Source: Bacteroidales bacterium (GTDB taxonomy: Bacteria > Bacteroidota > Bacteroidia > Bacteroidales > ML635J-15). Taken from it: a stretch of DNA of 64,000 nucleotides. Every line of letters starts with the position of its first letter. Positions within the stretch are counted from its first letter, which is position 1. The DNA lies in NCBI GenBank assembly GCA_003249955.1, contig QKHS01000014.1, positions 1 through 64,000 of the forward strand. Direction: 5' to 3'. The notes beneath the pieces are model-generated. The model did not search any database and was not told where the DNA came from. It was given only the letters and a program-made list of their open reading frames with translations. Shown piece after piece: positions 16,780 to 25,667 of the stretch. Made by a program: the position numbers and the translations under genes.

Positions 16780-18339
16780 TTATTTTTTCCCTTTGCCTTT
16801 CTTCAGGCTCTTTCCGTCAATTTTAACCAATTCGTCGTTTCTGTATGTAAATGTCATATAAAGAGACCCGTCTTCATTGTATTTTTTCCAGTCTTTGTGT
16901 TTTTTGCCAATGCGGTAATCTCCTATAAGTTCTACATTCCCGTTAGGATAAAACCATTTATGCGTTCCTTCTTCATCTCCGTTTTTGTACGCTCCTGTAA
17001 AACGAAGCCGGTTTGTATCATTATAATAGTGTTTCCATACCCCTGTTTTTTCGTCAAGTTCATAAGAACCTTTTTCTGTAATATCACCAACCTGATATAT
17101 CCATTCTCCTACTCTGGCATCGTCAAAATATTCTCCCTTCAATATTACATTTTCCAAAGAATCATATTCAACATAGGGTCCTTCCCGTTTTCCGTCGAGA
17201 TAGACTTCTTCCCGTTTTTTCAGACCATTAGGGAAAAGCCACAACCATTCTCTGTCAGGTTTTCCCGAATTGTAATATCCTTCCAGTTCTGTTTTGCCAT
17301 CAGGATAATAAAAAATCCACTTTCCGTCTTTTAACCCGTTAACATAACTACCCTCGCCGAAATAATAGTTAAAATACTGATCGTAAAGTTTCCAGAAACC
17401 GGTTCTTTGTCCTTTTTCATCAAACAGACCTTCTCCCAGCAGTTCTCCTTCCCCGGTATATTCTTTTGCCGTTATCAGCTTTCCGTCCTGATTATATTCT
17501 TTGTGTATTCCGACCGGAATATTATCAATAAACGCTCCTTCGTACTGAAGTTTTCCATCCGGGAAATAAGATTTTTTAATCTCTGCTTTAAGTTTTATTT
17601 CGTCTTCTTCTCGCGGGATATAAACGTCTCCGTTTACATATCTTTTTTCGCTGAGAATTTTACCGTTAATATCGTATTCTCTGTATATACCATGCAACTT
17701 GCCGTTAAAATAATTATATTCAGTTTTTTTATTCCCGTTCGGATAAAAATCTACCCATCTACCCTGTTTTATTCCGTTTTCATCTTTACGGTTTATTCTG
17801 ATTGTCTCAACAAGATAACCGTTGTAATAACTGAATAATGTTATGGTTGTGCCGTCTTTATCAAATTCTCTGCCTTCGCCGCTACGTTTGTCAAATTTGT
17901 ACAAGTAAGAAAATCTCTTATAGCCCGAAGTGTCATAATAGAACGAAAGTCCCTCCCGAGATCCGTTTACAAAAAGCTCTTTTGAGTATTGGTAATATAC
18001 TTTTGACGAGTCTTCGGTGTAATAAAAATCTCTTGTAATTGTATAACCGTTTTTTTTATCCTGTCTGTAATTTATTTCGTTTATCAACTGACCATCCGGA
18101 TTGTAAAATTTCCAGATACTGTCCAGTTCAAAATACAAGCGGTTTCCTTCAGATTTTAATGTCCCGTCTTCATAATAATTTTTCCAGTACCCGTCAGGTT
18201 TACCGTCTTTCATATTGCCTTCTGCCGATACGTTTCCGTTCGGATAATAAAAACGGTTAAATCCGTTGGGGTCTATATCCTGAGCCTCAAGTGCCGATAT
18301 GCACAAGAAAAATAATACTATGGAAAGCCAGTGTTTCAT
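16780..18339 (-). CDS. Exported MORN-variant repeat protein (YwqK antitoxin-like fold)
   Basis: 519 residues: a signal peptide (MKHWLSIVLFFLCISALEAQ) followed by roughly fifteen copies of a short repeat of the type GxWxxYxxDGxLxxEG, for example DGYWKNYYEDGTLKSEG and KDGKWIFYYPDGKTELEG. This is the MORN_2 repeat (PF07661) also found in YwqK. The repeat forms a long beta-meander. Despite the database name of the repeat family, nothing here points to a toxin-antitoxin pair; no toxin gene is adjacent and the protein is exported. The tail is basic (KSLKKGKGKK). Start at 18339 begins the signal peptide. A second such protein lies at 53691-54485. Confidence 0.85.
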   Translation of the reverse strand: MKHWLSIVLFFLCISALEAQDIDPNGFNRFYYPNGNVSAEGNMKDGKPDGYWKNYYEDGTLKSEGNRLYFELDSIWKFYNPDGQLINEINYRQDKKNGYTITRDFYYTEDSSKVYYQYSKELFVNGSREGLSFYYDTSGYKRFSYLYKFDKRSGEGREFDKDGTTITLFSYYNGYLVETIRINRKDENGIKQGRWVDFYPNGNKKTEYNYFNGKLHGIYREYDINGKILSEKRYVNGDVYIPREEDEIKLKAEIKKSYFPDGKLQYEGAFIDNIPVGIHKEYNQDGKLITAKEYTGEGELLGEGLFDEKGQRTGFWKLYDQYFNYYFGEGSYVNGLKDGKWIFYYPDGKTELEGYYNSGKPDREWLWLFPNGLKKREEVYLDGKREGPYVEYDSLENVILKGEYFDDARVGEWIYQVGDITEKGSYELDEKTGVWKHYYNDTNRLRFTGAYKNGDEEGTHKWFYPNGNVELIGDYRIGKKHKDWKKYNEDGSLYMTFTYRNDELVKIDGKSLKKGKGKK

Positions 18340-18393
18340 CGGTTGTAAAATTACTAAAAATAAGTATTGAGAAATAAAAAAGGTGGAATAATA

Positions 18394-18401
18394 TAGTTTT
18401 G
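18394..18401 (+). promoter_or_regulatory. -7 promoter element ahead of the superoxide dismutase gene
   Basis: TAGTTTTG, an exact TAnnTTTG match. It lies 169 bases before the sod start, leaving a long leader that contains a 16-codon reading frame. Confidence 0.4.
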
Positions 18402-18423
18402 CAACAGATAAAGTATTTTGGAA

Positions 18424-18474
18424 ATGGAAAATATCCGAAACCGCAAACCAAATCATCCGGACTTTCCCAAATAA
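18424..18474 (+). CDS. Possible 16-codon leader peptide
   Basis: An ATG 23 bases after the -7 element opens MENIRNRKPNHPDFPK followed by TAA. It sits between the promoter and the sod gene, so it could be a short leader peptide. It has no recognised family and no attenuator-like hairpin, and a frame of this length is expected by chance. Confidence 0.2.
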   Translation: MENIRNRKPNHPDFPK

Positions 18475-18569
18475 AAAACTTCGTATTAATTATAAATATT
18501 TTAGCCCCCTTATTTAAACATATTCTAAATAAACCTGTTAATTAAGCAGAACTTTAAATTAAATAAACA

Positions 18570-19268
18570 ATGAAAAAAAATATCGTTAATAATGCCTTTT
18601 TAATTTTATTTGCTATGCCGGCAGGAGCAGTAGCACAGGAATACAAATTACCGGAGCTGAATTACGCTTATGCAGATCTGGAGCCTTATATTGATGCAAT
18701 GACAATGGAAATTCATTACACAAAACATCATCAGGCTTATGTAAACAATCTTAATAAAGCTATTGAAAACACAGATGCAGCCAAACTTAGTCTCGAAGAT
18801 CTGATGTTAAATGTTAGCAAGTTCAGTCCCGCTGTGAGAAATAATGGCGGAGGTCATTATAACCACAGCCTTTTCTGGAATATTCTTTCTCCGAAACCTC
18901 AGCTTTTACCGAGCGGAAAACTTGCAGAAATGATAAACGAAACTTTCGGAAGTGTTGAAGAATTAAAAAAACAGTTGAATCAGGCCGGAGCAACAAGATT
19001 TGGTTCAGGTTGGGCATGGCTGGTTTTAACAAAAGACAATAAGCTGGTGGTAAGCTCTACTCCTAATCAGGATAATCCATTAATGGATGTGGCTGAAGTT
19101 CGCGGAATTCCGATTTTAGGAATTGATGTATGGGAACATGCTTACTATCTGAAATATCAGAATAAACGTCCTGATTACCTTGAAGCATTCTGGCATGTAC
19201 TTGACTGGAAAAAGGTAGAGGAAAATTTTAACTCGGCAATTAATAGTGAGTTGATGAAGAAATTATAA
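18570..19268 (+). CDS. Exported Fe/Mn superoxide dismutase, Mn-type signature
   Basis: 232 residues. All four metal ligands of the family are visible: H49 (MEIHYTKHH), H99 (GGGHYNHSLFW), D186 and H190 (GIDVWEHAYYLKYQ). The second-sphere residues favour the Mn or cambialistic group: the GGGHYNH glycine and the Gln in TPNQDNP. It dismutates superoxide to oxygen and peroxide. Unlike the cytoplasmic enzyme, it begins with about 22 extra residues resembling a signal peptide (KKNIVNNAFLILFAMPAGAV then AQ), so it probably works outside the cytoplasm. It ends in a terminator and is monocistronic. Confidence 0.93.
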   Translation: MKKNIVNNAFLILFAMPAGAVAQEYKLPELNYAYADLEPYIDAMTMEIHYTKHHQAYVNNLNKAIENTDAAKLSLEDLMLNVSKFSPAVRNNGGGHYNHSLFWNILSPKPQLLPSGKLAEMINETFGSVEELKKQLNQAGATRFGSGWAWLVLTKDNKLVVSSTPNQDNPLMDVAEVRGIPILGIDVWEHAYYLKYQNKRPDYLEAFWHVLDWKKVEENFNSAINSELMKKL

Positions 19269-19292
19269 TAAATGTGGTTTTTTGTGGTTTTG

Positions 19293-19324
19293 AAACCGGC
19301 CGGAGATTTTTCGACCGGTTTTTC
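19293..19324 (+). terminator. Terminator after superoxide dismutase
   Basis: AAACCGG and CCGGTTT arms with an extended inner stem (CGG with TCG, one A-C mismatch), followed by a T-rich run TTTTTCTG. Confidence 0.7.
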
Positions 19325-19441
19325 TGTTTTATAATCAGAATTCCGTAATATTTCAGATATTAATTTAAAATTTTCATTAAAGTTTTTTGTGAGTATAAAC
19401 ATTTAACACTGTCATATTCTTTATCTTTACGCTTCAAAACC

Positions 19442-21358
19442 ATGCTTATGAATGCTGTAAAATTTCAGTTACTTATTTTGACAATTTTTTTATTTACAAC
19501 AAATCTGAACTCGCAGTTCGTAATAAAAAACAAACAGGTAGATTCAAACATGGCAAAAGTGGATGAATTATTTTATTCTTTTCCTGATTCAGCAATAAAT
19601 ATTGCAACACAGACATTAAAATTGGCAAAAAGTTACAGCGACAAAAAGAAAATAGCTGAAATTTCAATAACACTCGGAATATTATACGTAGAAAAAGACT
19701 CTTTTCAGGAAGCTGCAAAGTATTATAATCAGGCACTGGAGATTTCTGTAGCAGAATCAGATACAATATTGATGGCCAGAGCATCGGGAAATCTTGGAAA
19801 TCTCTACATGTTTATCGGAGATTATGCTACTGCAATAGAATGTTTTTCAAAAGCCTCTGAAATGTTTGAAGCGTTAAAAAATGAACCCGGAATTGCCATT
19901 TCATGCGGAGCCATCGGGAATTTATATTTTGTGCAGGAAGACTATAAAAAAGCAGAATGGTATTTTAAAAAAGCTCTTGAAAAGTATGAGATTCTTAATG
20001 ATACTGCCGGAATAGCTACAACTTATCTTGATCTTGGATCAATTTGCAAAATGAAACAAGATTATTCAAATGCGTTGCAGTACTTTAAAGATGCGGAAGA
20101 TCTTTTTATAGAATTGGATTACCCCAGATATATAGGCCAGAGCTATGCAAACACGGGAAACGTGTTTACCGAAAAAGGAGAATTTAAAAATGCATACGAA
20201 TATTTAAATGTGGCTATGAGTTTCTTTGTTGAGGCGAAAAATGAAGAAGACATAGCGAGATGTAATCTTGATCTTGCAGAAGTTTATCTGAAACAGAAAA
20301 GAAACAGCGAAGCCGGAAATTGCATAAATCAGGCTGAAGAGATAGCTCTGGAAAATAATTTTATCTGGACGTTATTAAAAGTGTATGAAAAAAAATACAA
20401 ATATCTGAAAGCTTCAGGAAACATTTCTGACGCACTTGAATATCACGAAAAATTATATGAGTTATCTGATTCTTTGGTTAAAGCCGAAAAGGAAACCCGT
20501 GTGGCTGAGCTTTCTGCCAGATATGATCTTAACCGGAAAGAAAACGATATTTTAGCCCTTAACCAGAGCAACCGCATTAAGCAATTGTCTCTTGAAAAAA
20601 AGAACAATCTTATTATTCTGCTTTCCGGGGTATATTTTCTGTCATCGTTATTTTTGGTTTTATTAATATTATTTTTACGACAAAGGACAAAAACAAAACA
20701 GAAAATAATTAAACAGGAAATGCAGGCAAATGCACTTAAAGCTATAATTGAAGCCGAAGATAAAGAAAGAGCCCGGTTTGCTTCCGATTTGCATGATGGC
20801 TTAGGTCCGCTGTTGTCAACCGCCAAATTATTTGCAGAACAAATAACGCGAAATTCCGGAATTGATGGAGACACAAAAGAACTTGCATCTTCGGTAGTTT
20901 CAATAATTAATGAATCTATAGATTCTGCCAGACAAATATCCCACAATATGTCACCTGACGTTCTTAAACAACAGGGATTGAAGGCAGGTGTTAACAAATT
21001 ACTTGAAATTGTAAAAAATGCCGGTAAAATAAATGTGGTAAGTGATATCCGGGATGTTGAAACAGATGAAATAACAGCAAGATATATTTACAGGATTATT
21101 CAGGAATTGTTGAATAACACCGTTAAATATGCTATGGCGTCAGAAATTCAGCTAAACATTGGTAAAAACAATGACGGAATAAAAATACATTATTCCGACA
21201 ACGGTAAGGGTTTTGATATGAATAAATCTGCAGAGAACATAAAACCATCAAGTGGAATGGAGAATATAAAAAACAGGGTAAAAGAATCGGGCGGAGAGGT
21301 CACAATAATTTCATCTCCGGGTAATGGATTTGTAGCAGATATTCTGTTTAAAAAATGA
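19442..21358 (+). CDS. TPR sensor histidine kinase, NarX/DesK-like
   Basis: 638 residues: signal-anchor region (about 8-24), six or more tetratricopeptide repeats (about 60-300, e.g. ARASGNLGNLYMFIGDYATA), a coiled stretch, a membrane helix (LIILLSGVYFLSSLFLVLLI, about 395-416), then a HisKA_3 phosphoacceptor with ERARFASDLHDGLGPLLS and an ATPase domain with NNTVKYAMAS and YSDNGKGFD. This is the standard Bacteroidota TPR kinase that pairs with a LuxR-type regulator, here the next gene 31 bases downstream. The TPR region is likely periplasmic and senses a peptide or protein partner; the signal is not known. Confidence 0.93.
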   Translation: MLMNAVKFQLLILTIFLFTTNLNSQFVIKNKQVDSNMAKVDELFYSFPDSAINIATQTLKLAKSYSDKKKIAEISITLGILYVEKDSFQEAAKYYNQALEISVAESDTILMARASGNLGNLYMFIGDYATAIECFSKASEMFEALKNEPGIAISCGAIGNLYFVQEDYKKAEWYFKKALEKYEILNDTAGIATTYLDLGSICKMKQDYSNALQYFKDAEDLFIELDYPRYIGQSYANTGNVFTEKGEFKNAYEYLNVAMSFFVEAKNEEDIARCNLDLAEVYLKQKRNSEAGNCINQAEEIALENNFIWTLLKVYEKKYKYLKASGNISDALEYHEKLYELSDSLVKAEKETRVAELSARYDLNRKENDILALNQSNRIKQLSLEKKNNLIILLSGVYFLSSLFLVLLILFLRQRTKTKQKIIKQEMQANALKAIIEAEDKERARFASDLHDGLGPLLSTAKLFAEQITRNSGIDGDTKELASSVVSIINESIDSARQISHNMSPDVLKQQGLKAGVNKLLEIVKNAGKINVVSDIRDVETDEITARYIYRIIQELLNNTVKYAMASEIQLNIGKNNDGIKIHYSDNGKGFDMNKSAENIKPSSGMENIKNRVKESGGEVTIISSPGNGFVADILFKK

Positions 21359-21389
21359 GTTTACTACTTTTACACATATTAAACCAAAA

Positions 21390-22031
21390 ATGGAAAAAAT
21401 AAGCATTCTTGTAACTGATGATCACGAAATATTCAGAAAAGGCCTTGTATTAATTATTTCAAAACTTGCAATAAGCGGTAGTATTTTTCAGGCAGAATCC
21501 GGGCGTGAAGCCATATCTGTTTATTCGGAAAAGAAACCGGACATTGTATTAATGGATATTCAAATGCCGGAGCCTGACGGGATAGAAACAACAAAAAGAA
21601 TTCTGGAACAATGGCCTGAAGCATGTATAATCGCAATTTCGATGTTCGGAGAGGAAAAGTATCTTCATGAAATTATTTCGGCAGGAGCAAGAGGTTTTAT
21701 TTTAAAAAAATGCAGCATTGACGAACTGGAAATTGCGATTAAATCTGTTGCGGCAGGGAACAGTTATTTTTCACCGGAATTACTTAAATATTTTACGCAA
21801 AGCTATGTTCATAACAGAGACAGCAATAACCACGCAATTTTAAGCCCCCGTGAGACAGAAGTTCTGATGCTGGTTGCCGAAGGGTTGAGCAATCAGGAGA
21901 TTGCCGGTAAATTATTTATCAGCAAAAGAACTGTTGATTGCCATAAAAATGCAATGATTGAAAAAACAGGATCAAAAAACATAGTTGAATTGTTGAAATA
22001 TGCTTTTCAGAACAAACTGATTAATTGGTAG
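21390..22031 (+). CDS. LuxR/NarL-family response regulator
   Basis: 213 residues. The receiver domain has the acidic pair in VTDDHEIF, the phosphoacceptor Asp in IVLMDIQMP and the Lys in GFILKKC. The C-terminal LuxR helix-turn-helix starts at ILSPRETEVLMLVAEGLSNQ and continues IAGKLFISKRTVDCHKNAM. It is the partner of the TPR kinase directly upstream. The next intergenic region (22201-22237) holds a possible binding site with TACCTAA words, close to the NarL heptamer TACYYMT, in front of the T9SS beta-helix gene. Confidence 0.95.
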   Translation: MEKISILVTDDHEIFRKGLVLIISKLAISGSIFQAESGREAISVYSEKKPDIVLMDIQMPEPDGIETTKRILEQWPEACIIAISMFGEEKYLHEIISAGARGFILKKCSIDELEIAIKSVAAGNSYFSPELLKYFTQSYVHNRDSNNHAILSPRETEVLMLVAEGLSNQEIAGKLFISKRTVDCHKNAMIEKTGSKNIVELLKYAFQNKLINW

Positions 22032-22200
22032 TCCCGGGATAATACCATTTATTAAGAATAAAATCAAATATTATGTTTCGTCTAATGTGTCGTAACAGAT
22101 TACATATAAGAATCAGGGGGAATTTTAATTTTATATGGCGGATACTTAGCATATAACTTAGCCTCGCAAAAACAAAAAAAGCATAACATCAGGACAGAAT

Positions 22201-22237
22201 AGGTATTTTACCTAATATATTCCGGTTTTTTACCTAA
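22201..22237. promoter_or_regulatory. Candidate operator: palindrome plus repeated TTTTACCTAA
   Basis: AGGTA-TTT-TACCT (22201-22213) is a perfect inverted repeat. TTTTACCTAA occurs twice, at 22206-22215 and 22228-22237, 22 bases apart (about two helical turns). The site ends 22 bases before the -7 element of the T9SS gene at 22307. The core TACCTAA differs from the NarL-type heptamer TACYYMT in the last base only. Binding by the adjacent LuxR-type regulator is inference. Confidence 0.4.
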
Positions 22238-22259
22238 AAAATCACACCTCTCTTAACGG

Positions 22260-22267
22260 TATTTTTG
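22260..22267 (+). promoter_or_regulatory. -7 promoter element for the T9SS beta-helix gene
   Basis: TATTTTTG, an exact TAnnTTTG match, 39 bases before the ATG. No TTG at the -33 position; an activator may be needed, in keeping with the repeats just upstream. Confidence 0.5.
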
Positions 22268-22306
22268 TAATGTGAATACAAAGTTTAATTACAAAGAGAT
22301 GCTATT

Positions 22307-25075
22307 ATGAAAAAATATTTTTTCACTCTGTTGACTGTTTTTTTATCAGTTAGTTATATTTATGCTGTGCCACTCGCAGGAATATATACAGTAGGAACAG
22401 GAGGAGATTACACAAGTCTGGCAGAAGTCAGAACAGCACTAACTGACGGGATTTCTGCTCCGGTAGAATTCAGAATTTTACCCGGAACATATACCGAACA
22501 GGTCGAATTCAATTTTAACGTGTCCGGATCTTCCGAAGAAAACACGATTACATTTACCTCATCAACAGGAAACCGCGATGATGTAATTATTCAGTTTGAG
22601 CCGACGATAAATGCCAATTACAGTTACGTCTTTTCGTTTATGTCAACTTCTCATTTTATTGTCAGAGAGTTAACACTTTACAATTATTCATCTGTTTACG
22701 GTATTGTAGTAAAACTGACTAATTGTAGCGATATTATTATTGACAACTGCATGTTAAAAGGCCTTGCAGGAGTGAGCAATCTTAACTCAAAAATTATTTA
22801 TGCACATGCTTATCAAAATGAATCAGGAATAACGATTTCAAATAATGAAATTGCAGATGGAAATTTCGGCATAGAATGGACTAAAGATAATGCTGTAATT
22901 GATTCGGATAATGTAATTATTAACAATATCTTCAGCAATATTACGAGAGGTCTGATTAATATTGAGCAACAGAATAATATGCAGATTCTTAAAAATTACT
23001 TCTATGACACAATAACACTACAAAGTAACTTTTATGGATTCCGGATATTAAATTGTACCAATACTAAAGTTAAGGGCAATACTCTGTATTTTAATCTCAA
23101 TACAAGCACAGAACGTACCGCTTACGGAATTTATCTCGATGAAAATGTTTGTGCAGAAGGGACAGAAAATATTATTTCAAACAATTTTATTTCTATAAAA
23201 TCAAACAATACTCTTGACAATATTTTTGCACTTTTTGTAAACAATTATAACAATCTTAATATGTATTTCAACACAACCTCAATAATAAACGGAGGTAGTT
23301 CATCATCATCATCTTATTTTAGTAACGATGCTGGTATAGGGGAGTCCCGGGTGTTGGATTTCAGGGATAATAACATTGTGGCAAATTCAAACGGATGTAT
23401 TCTGACACTAAGTTCCGAAATTGTTGCGGGAAGTTATTTCGGCAATTCTGATTATAATAATTTCTTCCAGCAAAGTAATACCGGGCCGGGATTTTCTTAT
23501 AATGCATATTTGACAAACGATTTAGAGGAGTTTGTATTTCTAAATTCCTCAGATACACATTCTATATGTGAAGCCCCTTATTTTGTCGGAGATTTTGACT
23601 TACATCTTACGGGAATGTGGAAAACTCTTACAGGCAAAGGAATTGCCATTGATGAATACACAACCGATATCGATGGTCAGCTTCGTAATTCATCATCTGT
23701 TGAAATAGGTGCAGATGAATTACCTGATGTTGATATCGAAATTGTTGAAATACTTAATCCATATCCTACCTGTACAGACATAACCTATAATCCGGAATAC
23801 AGAATAAGAAACAATGGACCTGATGACGTTTTTGCAGGACAAATATTTTTAGGACAAGTATATATTGCCGGCACATTAATCGAGAATCAGTATTTTTCGC
23901 TTACTGAAGAATTATCATCCGGAGAAGAACAAACATTCACATTTTTTGAAGAATACAATCTCTCAATTCCCGGTAATTATTCTTATACATTTATTGCTGA
24001 AAATATATTTGATGATAATCGTGTTGATACTGTCGTTGAAATGATACCATATTATTTTAAACCAGCAATATCTTTTCAGACTCCTCCTGAATCTGTATGT
24101 CGCGGAAGTGAAGCCGGGTTATTAATGAATTTCACCGGAACAGCTCCGTTTGATGTCTTTTATGAATACGGTATAAATCAAAACAGTATAACCGGCTACA
24201 ACGATTATGAATTGCTTGAAAACATACAGATTTCCGAAGAAACCGAAATCAGTTTTAATATAATTGATGCAAACGGTTGTTTATCAGACACTTTTCCGTT
24301 ATCAATTTCTGTAATTGAATTGCCGGTTGTAATTTATACCGGAGAAACCAGTGCTTGTCAGGGAAGTGAACTTGAACTTTCATTAGAACTTACCAGCGGA
24401 GTTATGCCTTGGTCATTTACTGCAAATAACGAAACAGAAGAATTTACAGTTTCTGGCATTAACACTAATGAATGGATAAATGATACTGTTTTTGAAAATC
24501 CGTTTTACTTTACAATTCTTTCATATACCGATGCTAACGGGTGTGCCGGAGAAACAAATATTTACACTGAACTAACATTGCTGCAATTACCGGAATCTTT
24601 ACTTCCCGAAGACACAACAATCTGTAATGACGATGTCATAGAATTGCATGCCGGTAACGGATTTATATCATATTTATGGCAGGACGGAGAAGGATTTGAA
24701 TCGACAGATGAATATATTCAGGTATATGCTCCAATCTTAGAAACAGGCACACACACGTATTATTGCACTCTTTCAAATGAGAACTGTATTAATACAGATT
24801 CAATATCTGTTACAATTGAAGTTTGTGAAAGTATAGATCAGGTAAATGAAATTACTCCGCAAATATGGCCAATTCCGTCATCTGAGTATATAATAATAAA
24901 TTCTCCGGTTACTACTTCCGGAGTGATTTTTTCCGAAAGCGGAAAAATCGTAAAACAAATAGTTCTTGTTCAAGGAGATAATAAAGTCGATATTCCAGAT
25001 GTAAATCCCGGCATATATTTAATAAAGATCTGCGGATTAAATTCCGGACAAAGTTTAAAGTTTATTAAAGAATAA
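22307..25075 (+). CDS. Large T9SS-secreted protein with right-handed beta-helix
   Basis: 922 residues: signal peptide (about 1-21), an N-terminal right-handed parallel beta-helix (about 30-470) with Asn-rich coils (for example SDIIIDNCMLKG, ESGITISNNEIADG, NIISNNFISIKSNN), a CARDB-like Ig region (about 475-580), cysteine-containing Ig-like modules, and a T9SS sorting domain at the end (IWPIPSSEYIIINS to IYLIKICG). Beta-helix proteins of this type bind or cut polysaccharides; no catalytic residues are identifiable, so an adhesin or glycan-binding role is as likely as an enzyme. It follows the two-component pair and has a possible operator upstream. Confidence 0.88.
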   Translation: MKKYFFTLLTVFLSVSYIYAVPLAGIYTVGTGGDYTSLAEVRTALTDGISAPVEFRILPGTYTEQVEFNFNVSGSSEENTITFTSSTGNRDDVIIQFEPTINANYSYVFSFMSTSHFIVRELTLYNYSSVYGIVVKLTNCSDIIIDNCMLKGLAGVSNLNSKIIYAHAYQNESGITISNNEIADGNFGIEWTKDNAVIDSDNVIINNIFSNITRGLINIEQQNNMQILKNYFYDTITLQSNFYGFRILNCTNTKVKGNTLYFNLNTSTERTAYGIYLDENVCAEGTENIISNNFISIKSNNTLDNIFALFVNNYNNLNMYFNTTSIINGGSSSSSSYFSNDAGIGESRVLDFRDNNIVANSNGCILTLSSEIVAGSYFGNSDYNNFFQQSNTGPGFSYNAYLTNDLEEFVFLNSSDTHSICEAPYFVGDFDLHLTGMWKTLTGKGIAIDEYTTDIDGQLRNSSSVEIGADELPDVDIEIVEILNPYPTCTDITYNPEYRIRNNGPDDVFAGQIFLGQVYIAGTLIENQYFSLTEELSSGEEQTFTFFEEYNLSIPGNYSYTFIAENIFDDNRVDTVVEMIPYYFKPAISFQTPPESVCRGSEAGLLMNFTGTAPFDVFYEYGINQNSITGYNDYELLENIQISEETEISFNIIDANGCLSDTFPLSISVIELPVVIYTGETSACQGSELELSLELTSGVMPWSFTANNETEEFTVSGINTNEWINDTVFENPFYFTILSYTDANGCAGETNIYTELTLLQLPESLLPEDTTICNDDVIELHAGNGFISYLWQDGEGFESTDEYIQVYAPILETGTHTYYCTLSNENCINTDSISVTIEVCESIDQVNEITPQIWPIPSSEYIIINSPVTTSGVIFSESGKIVKQIVLVQGDNKVDIPDVNPGIYLIKICGLNSGQSLKFIKE

Positions 25076-25086
25076 TAATTACAAAA

Positions 25087-25503
25087 ATGAAAAAGTTATA
25101 CATTGTTTTTTTAATCATTGGTCTTGGTATTCTTGTATATTTATACGGATTCAATTTTGACCATATGTCAGAAACAGAGTTGGTTAATTCAGTCTTGTAT
25201 TGGTATATTCCGTTTGTATTCGGGCTTTACGGGCTGGCTGCAACCAGAGTAAAAAAATCTGCGGGAGATTCCGAAAATTCAGCTATTAGACATATGTTCT
25301 CAGGTAATGATTCCGGCTTACTTATTCTTGGGATTTCGCTTATTGTATTAAGCGGGTTTATCGGATTTTTTCTTTTTGCTGTCCCGCTTACATCATTCAA
25401 ACTTACAAAAAAGCGTTATGATTTATTGGTTGCAGCAACGGGTTCTGTATTATGGTTAATACTTCTTTTTATTTTCTTTCAGGTAATATGGCCATCTCTC
25501 TGA
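25087..25503 (+). CDS. Small membrane protein of unknown function
   Basis: 138 residues, not recognised. Four likely membrane helices: about 3-20 (LYIVFLIIGLGILVYLYG), 37-52 (WYIPFVFGLYGLAATR), 74-98 (LLILGISLIVLSGFIGFFLF) and 115-136. It begins 11 bases after the T9SS gene stop and is followed by a terminator, so the two are probably co-transcribed. There is no motif suggesting transport or enzymatic function. Confidence 0.7.
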   Translation: MKKLYIVFLIIGLGILVYLYGFNFDHMSETELVNSVLYWYIPFVFGLYGLAATRVKKSAGDSENSAIRHMFSGNDSGLLILGISLIVLSGFIGFFLFAVPLTSFKLTKKRYDLLVAATGSVLWLILLFIFFQVIWPSL

Positions 25504-25557
25504 AATTACAGAAAAATTCTTTTACAATATCTCCTGTCAGCCTAAAACTGTATTCGC

Positions 25558-25587
25558 ACCGGGACATAAATGTGTTCCGGTTTTTTT
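25558..25587 (+). terminator. Terminator after the small membrane protein gene
   Basis: ACCGGGACA and TGTTCCGGT pair (one G-T wobble) around a six-base loop TAAATG, followed by a run of T. Confidence 0.85.
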
Positions 25588-25667
25588 ATTCAATAAGTGC
25601 CGGGGAAATTTGATTGACATCTTATTAGTTTTTAATTCAATTCCTTATTATCTTCGCAGCATAAAAT

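Noticed and set aside
16897-17838. Plus-strand frames opposite the MORN gene (16897-17334 and 17407-17838)
   Set aside because: They are hydrophobic shadows of the repeat gene and have no start context or family.
16780-18339. Repeats in the MORN gene as a CRISPR-like array
   Set aside because: The repeats are protein-coding, diverged and in frame; no spacer structure.
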